Both the position numbers and the translations under genes were made by a program. Shown here piece after piece: positions 1-4,288 of a DNA stretch of 5,146 nt. Source of the DNA: an uncultured Desulfobacterales bacterium (lineage in GTDB: Bacteria; Desulfobacterota; Desulfobacteria; Desulfobacterales; JAFDCJ01); NCBI GenBank assembly GCA_945787595.1, contig CALZJV010000566.1:1-5146 (forward strand), written 5' to 3'. Below the pieces are notes generated by a model, which was not told the DNA's origin, did not search any database, and worked only from the letters and a program-made list of their open reading frames with translations. Each line of letters begins with the position of its first letter. Within the stretch, counting starts at the first letter, position 1.

Positions 1-41
1 TTTAATGAGCGACACCGACACAGCGGGTCGACTTCGGTTGC

Positions 42-69
42 TGACACCTGACACCCGACACCTGAACAC
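42..69. repeat. Degenerate heptamer tandem repeat (TGACACC)
   Basis: Four consecutive 7-nt units are visible: TGACACC (42-48), TGACACC (49-55), CGACACC (56-62) and a degraded TGAACAC (63-69). A related GACACCGACAC string lies at 11-21. Such low-complexity strings often fill spacers in some deltaproteobacterial genomes; that comparison is from memory. No function is evident. Confidence 0.7.
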
Positions 70-83
70 TGCTGGCAAATGTA

Positions 84-110
84 ATCACCCATATCACCCA
101 TATCACCCCT
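84..110. repeat. 9-nt tandem repeat (ATCACCCAT)x3
   Basis: Three adjacent 9-nt units are visible: ATCACCCAT at 84-92, ATCACCCAT at 93-101 and ATCACCCCT at 102-110. The last unit runs into an inverted repeat, CACCCCT-C-AGGGGTG (104-118). There is no evidence that it is a protein binding site, although regularly spaced direct repeats ahead of an operon could be one. Confidence 0.65.
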
Positions 111-145
111 CAGGGGTGGACCAAAGCCGGGCCCTCTGGACCCGG
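104..145. repeat. Two adjacent GC-rich inverted repeats, possible hairpins
   Basis: CACCCCT (104-110) and AGGGGTG (112-118) are perfect inverted arms around one base, so as RNA they could form a 6-bp stem with a TCA loop. Just downstream, CCGGGCCC (127-134) and GGACCCGG (138-145) pair except at one position around a TCT loop. The second hairpin is followed by ATCTTTA, not a real T-run, so a terminator for an upstream gene is possible but weak. Confidence 0.4.
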
Positions 146-248
146 ATCTTTACTTAATCTCAGACACTTAAAATCAAATCGGCAAGCGGCGCGGTTTTGT
201 ATGGAGCCGAACAGATAAACCACCGGGCGGAGCTGTGTCCACCTCATG

Positions 249-255
249 AAAGGAG
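249..255 (+). promoter_or_regulatory. Ribosome binding site fixing the dehydrogenase start at 263
   Basis: AAAGGAG lies 7 nt before the ATG at 263. The in-frame ATG further upstream at 197 has no comparable site, and its 22 extra residues look unlike any family member. This decides the start in favour of 263. Confidence 0.8.
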
Positions 256-262
256 TTTCTAC

Positions 263-1951
263 ATGTCGACGAAACAAGCCCCCTCAAAAAAACGAATGGA
301 TCGTCATCAGGCCGAACCCGATTATTCGATTTGCCCGTCCGGGGAAAAATTCCCTTTGCCAAAGGACGATGATTACGCAGGCGAATTTAAAAAGATACAA
401 AAATTGGTCGAGAAACAGCGGCTGAAAAATCGTGAGATCGTTGTTGTCATGGGCGTCGGTTTTGTCGGTTCGGTTATGGCGGGCGTTGTCGCGGATTCGG
501 TTGACCCTGAAAGCGGACAACCCACAAAATTCGTCATCGGCATGCAACGGCCGTCTACCAGATCCTTCTGGAAAATTATATATTTGAATCGTGGCATGGC
601 CCCGGTGGAAGCGGAAGACCCGGAAGTGGCACCACTAATCCGGCGGTGTGTATTGGAAAAGAAAACCCTGATTGCCAGCTTTACCTATGATGTGATTACT
701 CTTGCGGATGTGGTTGTGGTGGATGTTCAATGTGATTACCATAAAGAAACTTTCGGCGATGTAAAACAGGGGCATGCAGATATTGCTGCCCTGGAGGCCA
801 GCCTGAAAATCATCGGTGAAAAAATTAAGCCTGAATGCATGGTGCTGATTGAGACTACCGTTCCTCCGGGCACTACCGAGTACGTGGCTTATCCGATCAT
901 AAAACGGGCGTTCCAAAAGCGGGGCTTGAAAAATGCTGAGCCGCTGTTGGCGCATTCATTCGAGCGCGTTATGCCGGGACGCAATTATGTGGCTTCCATC
1001 CGTGATTTTTGGAGGGTATGCAGCGGCATCAACACTGAATCACGAAAACGGGTCACGGATTTCCTTAGTGGTATACTCAATGTCGAAAATTATCCTCTCA
1101 CGGTTCTTGATCGCCCCATCGAAAGCGAAACCTGCAAAATCGTGGAAAACTCTTATCGGGCGACCCTGCTTGCATTTTTAGACGAATGGAGCCTGTTTTC
1201 CGAGCGCAACGGGGTCGATCTTACAAAAGTCATTGAAGCCATCAAGGTCCGTCCGACCCATTCAAACATCATTTTTCCGGGGCCGGGCATTGGCGGCTAC
1301 TGCTTGCCAAAAGACGGTGGGCTTGGTGTCTGGGCCTATCATACTCTCATGGGCTTCGAAGACGATATTTTTAAAATGACCCCCCTGTCGATTAATATCA
1401 ATGACACGCGCGGCTTGCGGGTGGTACAACTGGTCCGTGACGCCCTGCGTAATATGGGGAAAATCGTCGCCGCCACTAAAATTGCCGTGCTGGGAGCCTC
1501 TTATCGGGAGGATGTCGGCGACACCCGTTACAGCGGCTCGGAAATTATCGTTCGCAAATTGACTGAAATGGGAGCGGATGTTGTGGTCCACGACCCCTAT
1601 GTTAAACACTGGTGGGAGATGGAAAAACAGGATACCTATCCGGCACCCGACCATTCCCTGGCCCGATTTTTTCGAAATCAGGAAACTCTTGGTGATTTGC
1701 GCATGATGATAAATTTAGCCGAAACTATCAAAGCCGCGGATGCCATGGTGATTGCCGTTCGCCACCAGGACTATCTTCTGCTGGATCCGGATGAAATGGT
1801 AAAGATGGCGGGAAAACCCATGGCGGTGATTGATTGTTTCGGTATCCTCAATGATGACAACATTCGGCGATATTTTGAGCTTGGCTGCGAAGTCAAAGGA
1901 CTGGGTCGAGGACATGTGAAGCGGATAAAGGATGAGGTCAGAGGGAATTAG
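263..1951 (+). CDS. Divergent nucleotide-sugar 6-dehydrogenase (UDP-glucose/GDP-mannose dehydrogenase family, WbpA-like role)
   Basis: Members of this cytosolic family oxidise the C6 hydroxyl of a UDP- or GDP-sugar to a carboxylate in two NAD-dependent steps. Numbering from the ATG at 263 (562 aa), the sequence shows the following. A basic, polar N-terminal extension of about 55 residues precedes a Rossmann fold with G64-x-G66-x-x-G69. A TVPPGTT segment lies near 199-205 and an SFERVMPG segment near 232-239. K292 and N296 sit in KIVENSYRA, matching the conserved catalytic Lys/Asn pair. GPGIGGYCLPKD carries the expected catalytic cysteine, C347. The C-terminal UDP-binding domain (about 400-550) contains GASYREDVGDTRYSG and HDPY. 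Family members are usually about 400-450 aa, so this one is long. The residue expected to be acidic after strand beta-2 is Q95, followed by R96. Downstream wbpE-, wbpB- and wbpD-like genes suggest UDP-GlcNAc as substrate, but UDP-glucose cannot be excluded. The family call is firm; the substrate is inferred. Confidence 0.9.
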   Translation: MSTKQAPSKKRMDRHQAEPDYSICPSGEKFPLPKDDDYAGEFKKIQKLVEKQRLKNREIVVVMGVGFVGSVMAGVVADSVDPESGQPTKFVIGMQRPSTRSFWKIIYLNRGMAPVEAEDPEVAPLIRRCVLEKKTLIASFTYDVITLADVVVVDVQCDYHKETFGDVKQGHADIAALEASLKIIGEKIKPECMVLIETTVPPGTTEYVAYPIIKRAFQKRGLKNAEPLLAHSFERVMPGRNYVASIRDFWRVCSGINTESRKRVTDFLSGILNVENYPLTVLDRPIESETCKIVENSYRATLLAFLDEWSLFSERNGVDLTKVIEAIKVRPTHSNIIFPGPGIGGYCLPKDGGLGVWAYHTLMGFEDDIFKMTPLSININDTRGLRVVQLVRDALRNMGKIVAATKIAVLGASYREDVGDTRYSGSEIIVRKLTEMGADVVVHDPYVKHWWEMEKQDTYPAPDHSLARFFRNQETLGDLRMMINLAETIKAADAMVIAVRHQDYLLLDPDEMVKMAGKPMAVIDCFGILNDDNIRRYFELGCEVKGLGRGHVKRIKDEVRGN

Positions 1952-2026
1952 AAGTCGGAATTCGGCCTCCGGCCCGCAGGGGCTATAGGGGCCTACGCCC
2001 CGGAGGGAATGGGGAAGTCGGAATTC
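1951..2026. repeat. 13-nt direct repeats bracketing a GC-rich inverted repeat
   Basis: GAAGTCGGAATTC occurs at 1951-1963, overlapping the last base of the dehydrogenase stop codon, and again at 2014-2026. Between them, CCTCCGG (1966-1972) is the inverse complement of CCGGAGG (2000-2006). GGGGC (1988-1992) can pair with GCCCC (1997-2001) around a 4-nt loop. The unit looks like a small palindromic element with direct-repeat borders, or a local array of a dispersed repeat. Confidence 0.65.
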
Positions 2027-2139
2027 CAGGCAAAGAACAGGAAGAGAATTCACCACGGAATAACACGGAATATTGCACTTAGCAGGGATGTATCAAATAT
2101 ATACAACTGACAACTTACAAGAAACAACGGACTAAACTC
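1952..2139. other. Repeat-rich 188-bp spacer, no gene
   Basis: No credible coding region lies between the dehydrogenase stop and the aminotransferase ATG. The left half holds two copies of a 13-nt direct repeat around a GC-rich inverted repeat. The right half has a 10-nt-period CACGGAATA pair, then AT-richer sequence. No T-run follows the GC-rich stem, so I do not call a terminator. The aminotransferase ATG at 2140 has no strong Shine-Dalgarno sequence; only a weak ACGGA lies upstream. Confidence 0.6.
2054..2072. repeat. CACGGAATA pair with 10-nt period
   Basis: CACGGAATA is present at 2054-2062 and again at 2064-2072. It resembles the ACCACGGAGAACACGGAG-type dispersed repeats found in many environmental bacterial genomes (comparison from memory). 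No function is evident. Confidence 0.5.
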
Positions 2140-3315
2140 ATGCAATTCATAGATTTAGCGGTTCAACAAAAACGCATCAAAAGTGAAATAGACGCCAATA
2201 TTGCGGCAATCCTTGACCATGGCAAGTACATTATGGGCCCCGAGATTGGAATACTCGAAAATCGTTTGGCCGATTATGTCGGCGTAAAGCATGCCATCGG
2301 CTGTGCATCCGGTACCGATGCGCTGCTGATGGCATTGCTGGCCAAGCAGATTGGACCGGGTGATGCTGTATTTACCTCGCCATTTACCTTTATCGCGACA
2401 GCAGAAGTCCTCAGCTTGCTGGGGGCCGTACCGGTATTTGTCGACATTGATCGCCAAACCTTTAATATCGATCCTGTCAAACTTCAAAGTGCAATTCAGG
2501 CAATTGAAAATAACGATGCATCAATTCACCCGGTTCCGGCAATTAACGCCTATCCCGGTTCTGCGGTGACAGAGCTGAAATCGAGAGGTATACTTGCCGT
2601 CGATCTTTTCGGGCTGCCTGCTGATTACAACCGCATAGACACCATTGCCAGAGAACATGGTCTTTTCGTTATCGAAGACGCTGCTCAATCCTTTGGCGCA
2701 GCATTAAACGGCAAAATGGCCTGCTCCTTTGGCAACATCGGGTGCACCTCTTTTTTTCCCGCCAAACCCCTGGGTTGTTATGGTGACGGCGGCATGTGTT
2801 TCACCGATGATGAGCGGCTGGCTGAGATTATGGTGTCTTTGAGAGTTCACGGCAAAGGGCATCATAAATATGACAATGTCCGTATCGGAGTTAACGGCCG
2901 CCTGGATACGATTCAAGCGGGCATCCTGCTTGCCAAGTTCAAAATTTTCCCCGAAGAAACCGAACTGCGCCAGCAGGTCGCCGATCGCTATACTGAAATG
3001 CTGAATCCGCTCCGCAACATCCAGAGCCCTGCTATTCCGGCCGGCTATCGAAGCGCCTGGGCGCAATATTCCATTCTTGCCGCTGATGAAAATCAGCGCA
3101 CCGATTTGCAAAATAAATTAAAGGAAGCTGACATTCCGACCGCCATCTACTATCCGAAACCATTACACCTTCAGAGTGCTTTTGCCGACTTGGGTTATAA
3201 AAATGGAGATTTTCCAATCAGTGAAGAAATCTCCAGACGTATTTTCAGCCTTCCAATGCATCCATATTTACAAGAAGAAGATCAACAGAAAATTGTCGCG
3301 GTTATAGACAAGTGA
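2140..3315 (+). CDS. wbpE: WbpE-type sugar aminotransferase (DegT/DnrJ/EryC1/StrS family)
   Basis: This is a PLP-dependent aminotransferase acting on a nucleotide-linked keto-sugar in the cytosol. In the WbpE route it transfers an amino group from glutamate to C3 of the 3-keto derivative of UDP-GlcNAcA. The 391-aa length fits the family. Visible motifs are ASGTDALL (56-63) in the phosphate-binding region and IEDAAQSFGA (178-187), with D180 and Q183 in the cofactor pocket. SFFPAKPLGCYGDGG (204-218) holds the Schiff-base lysine K209. A substrate-loop segment, HGKGHHKYDNVRIGVNGRLD, spans 237-256. The FFPAKPLGCYGDGG form is typical of the WbpE/WlbC subgroup rather than of C4 aminotransferases. 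Residues about 124-148 appear to form a small insertion before AVDLFGLPADY. The stop TGA (3313-3315) lies inside the first unit of the downstream repeat. The next-but-one gene supplies the matching C3 dehydrogenase, which supports the assignment. Confidence 0.92.
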   Translation: MQFIDLAVQQKRIKSEIDANIAAILDHGKYIMGPEIGILENRLADYVGVKHAIGCASGTDALLMALLAKQIGPGDAVFTSPFTFIATAEVLSLLGAVPVFVDIDRQTFNIDPVKLQSAIQAIENNDASIHPVPAINAYPGSAVTELKSRGILAVDLFGLPADYNRIDTIAREHGLFVIEDAAQSFGAALNGKMACSFGNIGCTSFFPAKPLGCYGDGGMCFTDDERLAEIMVSLRVHGKGHHKYDNVRIGVNGRLDTIQAGILLAKFKIFPEETELRQQVADRYTEMLNPLRNIQSPAIPAGYRSAWAQYSILAADENQRTDLQNKLKEADIPTAIYYPKPLHLQSAFADLGYKNGDFPISEEISRRIFSLPMHPYLQEEDQQKIVAVIDK

Positions 3316-3372
3316 CGAGTAAATCGTGAGAAGTGACGAGTGAATAGTGAAAAGTGACAAGTTAAGGAGGGG
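3310..3372. repeat. 21-nt-period array of the AGTGACGAGTAA repeat family (left side of the S23 gene)
   Basis: Three successive units begin with AAGTGACGAG at 3310, AAGTGACGAG at 3331 and AAGTGACAAG at 3352, exactly 21 nt apart, with degenerate remainders. The first unit provides the stop codon of the aminotransferase. The third runs into the AAGGAGG ribosome binding site of the next gene. Related strings recur in reverse orientation at 3744-3790 and on both arms of the inverted repeat at 4888-4957. Confidence 0.75.
3364..3370 (+). promoter_or_regulatory. Ribosome binding site of the S23 gene
   Basis: AAGGAGG lies 10 nt before the ATG at 3381 and only 1 nt before an in-frame GTG at 3372. The GTG is too close to be used, so the ATG giving MGKPHHN is the better start. 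Confidence 0.7.
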
Positions 3373-3380
3373 TGATTAAA

Positions 3381-3743
3381 ATGGGTAAACCACATCATAA
3401 TTTAGAAGTATGGAAACGTTCTCTTAATTTTGTAACAAAGATATATAAAATAACCGCGAATTTTCCTGCTGATGAAAAATTCGGCTTGGTTTCACAAATG
3501 CGCAGGGCGGCGGTCTCAATTCCTAGCAACATCGCAGAGGGTGCCGCCAGAAACAGCAAAAAGGAATTTATTAATTTTCTACATATCGCTCAAGGAAGCA
3601 CCGCCGAACTTGAAACTCAAATTTTAATCAGCCGGAATCTGAATTTTGTTACGCAAAGTCAAGCCCAGCCTTTGTTGAAAGAACTTGAGGAAATTTCGAG
3701 AATGATAATTGGATTACAGAAATCGTTAAGATCTTCTAAATAG
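3381..3743 (+). CDS. Four-helix-bundle protein, S23 / 23S rRNA intervening-sequence family
   Basis: This 120-aa protein belongs to the small four-helix-bundle family first described from open reading frames in 23S rRNA intervening sequences and since found scattered through many genomes. Family marks are NLEVWKRSLNF near the N-terminus, FPADEKFGLVSQMRRAA (about 28-44), the signature VSIPSNIAEGAAR (45-57), and KKEFINFLHIAQGSTAELETQ (about 60-80). The rest is amphipathic helix. There is no signal peptide, membrane segment or catalytic motif. Its biochemical role is unknown; related proteins (Avd) assist reverse transcriptase in diversity-generating retroelements, but no reverse transcriptase or variable repeat is visible here. 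It sits between two sugar-pathway genes, transcribed the same way, with spacers made of one repeat family in opposite orientations on each side. That suggests an inserted cassette (inference). The start at 3381 is preferred over GTG 3372 on ribosome-binding-site spacing. Confidence 0.92.
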   Translation: MGKPHHNLEVWKRSLNFVTKIYKITANFPADEKFGLVSQMRRAAVSIPSNIAEGAARNSKKEFINFLHIAQGSTAELETQILISRNLNFVTQSQAQPLLKELEEISRMIIGLQKSLRSSK

Positions 3744-3790
3744 TGCGTTAAACTCGTTACTCGTCGCTTGTTACTGTTCACTTTTACAAT
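3744..3790. repeat. Reverse-orientation copies of the AGTGACGAGTAA family (right side of the S23 gene)
   Basis: Starting immediately after the S23 gene stop, the spacer holds TTACTCGTC (3757-3765), CTTGTTACT (3767-3775) and GTTCACTTTT. These are reverse complements of the strings in the left spacer (GACGAGTAA, AGTAACAAG, AAAAGTGA). The two spacers together form an imperfect inverted repeat around the gene. Confidence 0.65.
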
Positions 3791-3793
3791 GCT

Positions 3794-3797
3794 GGAG
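3794..3797 (+). promoter_or_regulatory. Ribosome binding site of the oxidoreductase gene
   Basis: GGAG lies 5 nt before the ATG at 3803, just outside the repeat-derived part of the spacer. It supports that start. Confidence 0.6.
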
Positions 3798-3802
3798 AAT
3801 AA

Positions 3803-4288
3803 ATGACAAAAAAAATCCCATCACCAACTACTCCTGACCAATCACCCGAAGCAGAAAGCCCATCTGTTGCCATTATCGGCGGCGGCTACTGGGGAAAAAA
3901 TCTGGTTCGGAATTTTTACAATCTCCATTCTCTGAAACTGGTATCTGATAAAAATGATACCATTTTATCCGGCTACAAAGATCAATACAAAGGCATTGAA
4001 ACCTGTCTTGCGCTGACCGATGTGCTTTCGAGCAAAGATATCCAGGGAGTGGTGATTGCAACTCCGGCTGAAACCCATTTTAACATTGCCAGAGAGAGCC
4101 TGCTTGCCGACAAGCATGTATTTGTTGAAAAGCCTCTTGTGCTTCGAGAAGAAGAAGGACAGGAGCTTATTGAGTTGGCCCGGGACGGTAGTCGTGTTCT
4201 CATGGTCGGATTGAGTTGGCCCGGGACGGTAGTCGTGTTCTCATGGTCGGCCATCTTTTGCAGTACCATCCGGTGTTTATACGCCTAA
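3803..4288 (+). CDS. wbpB: Frameshifted N-terminal part of WbpB-type Gfo/Idh/MocA oxidoreductase
   Basis: WbpB/WlbA enzymes oxidise the C3 hydroxyl of UDP-GlcNAcA with tightly held NAD, producing the 3-keto sugar for WbpE. After a polar, disordered-looking leader of about 20 residues, the Rossmann domain begins with VAIIGGGYWGKNLVRNF (22-38). VIATPAETHFNIA (84-96) and VEKPLVL (108-114) follow, the latter with the family catalytic lysine K110 of the EKP motif. The true sequence ends at about residue 136 (MVG). The next 25 residues, to the stop at 4286-4288, are read out of frame because of the 41-bp tandem duplication at 4169-4250. As it stands, the 161-aa product would lack the substrate-binding half and be inactive. 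With one repeat copy removed, the frame continues as GHLLQYHPVF, a WbpB-type motif, and stays open to the window end. The gene is either truly broken or the duplication is an assembly error. Confidence 0.88.
   Translation: MTKKIPSPTTPDQSPEAESPSVAIIGGGYWGKNLVRNFYNLHSLKLVSDKNDTILSGYKDQYKGIETCLALTDVLSSKDIQGVVIATPAETHFNIARESLLADKHVFVEKPLVLREEEGQELIELARDGSRVLMVGLSWPGTVVVFSWSAIFCSTIRCLYA
4169..4250. repeat. Exact 41-bp tandem duplication inside the oxidoreductase gene
   Basis: Positions 4169-4209 and 4210-4250 are identical base for base over 41 nt, with no spacer and no extension of identity on either side. Since 41 is not a multiple of 3, the duplication shifts the frame. The repeated segment encodes IELARDGSRVLMVG in the true frame. 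Removing either copy restores a continuous family-typical protein. Confidence 0.97.

Larger units (their letters stand above)
1..262. other. Leader region without a supportable gene
   Basis: I see no convincing coding region here. It holds two runs of short tandem repeats (near 42-69 and 84-110) and two GC-rich inverted repeats (104-118 and 127-145), listed separately. The last stretch carries the ribosome binding site for the dehydrogenase at 249-255. No promoter with clear -35 and -10 boxes could be recognised. The upstream gene, if the operon continues to the left, is outside the window. Confidence 0.6.

Noticed and set aside
197..262. Upstream in-frame ATG at 197 extending the dehydrogenase by 22 residues
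   Set aside because: It has no ribosome binding site, whereas AAAGGAG stands 7 nt before the ATG at 263, and the extra residues look non-coding.
1262..1654. Antisense open frame of 130 codons inside the dehydrogenase gene
   Set aside because: It lies opposite a strongly supported gene, has no recognisable motif and is expected as a shadow of codon bias. The same applies to the antisense frames opposite the aminotransferase (2704-3111) and at 635-955.
1964..2006. Rho-independent terminator after the dehydrogenase
   Set aside because: A GC-rich stem is possible, but it is followed by GAATGGGGAAG rather than a T-run, and the genes downstream belong to the same pathway.
3310..3372. CRISPR array
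   Set aside because: Units are 21 nt with only about 10 conserved bases and no unique spacers of regular length; no cas genes are present.
3372..3380. GTG start for the S23 protein, adding three residues
   Set aside because: It lies 1 nt after AAGGAGG, too close for initiation; the ATG at 3381 has workable spacing and gives a typical family N-terminus.
3381..3743. Diversity-generating retroelement, because S23-like Avd proteins accompany them
   Set aside because: No reverse transcriptase, template repeat or variable repeat is visible, and the local repeats are short and palindromic rather than TR/VR pairs.
4169..4250. Programmed ribosomal frameshift as explanation for the broken frame
   Set aside because: No slippery heptamer with a downstream structure is needed; the exact 41-bp duplication fully accounts for the shift, and frameshifting would still leave duplicated residues.
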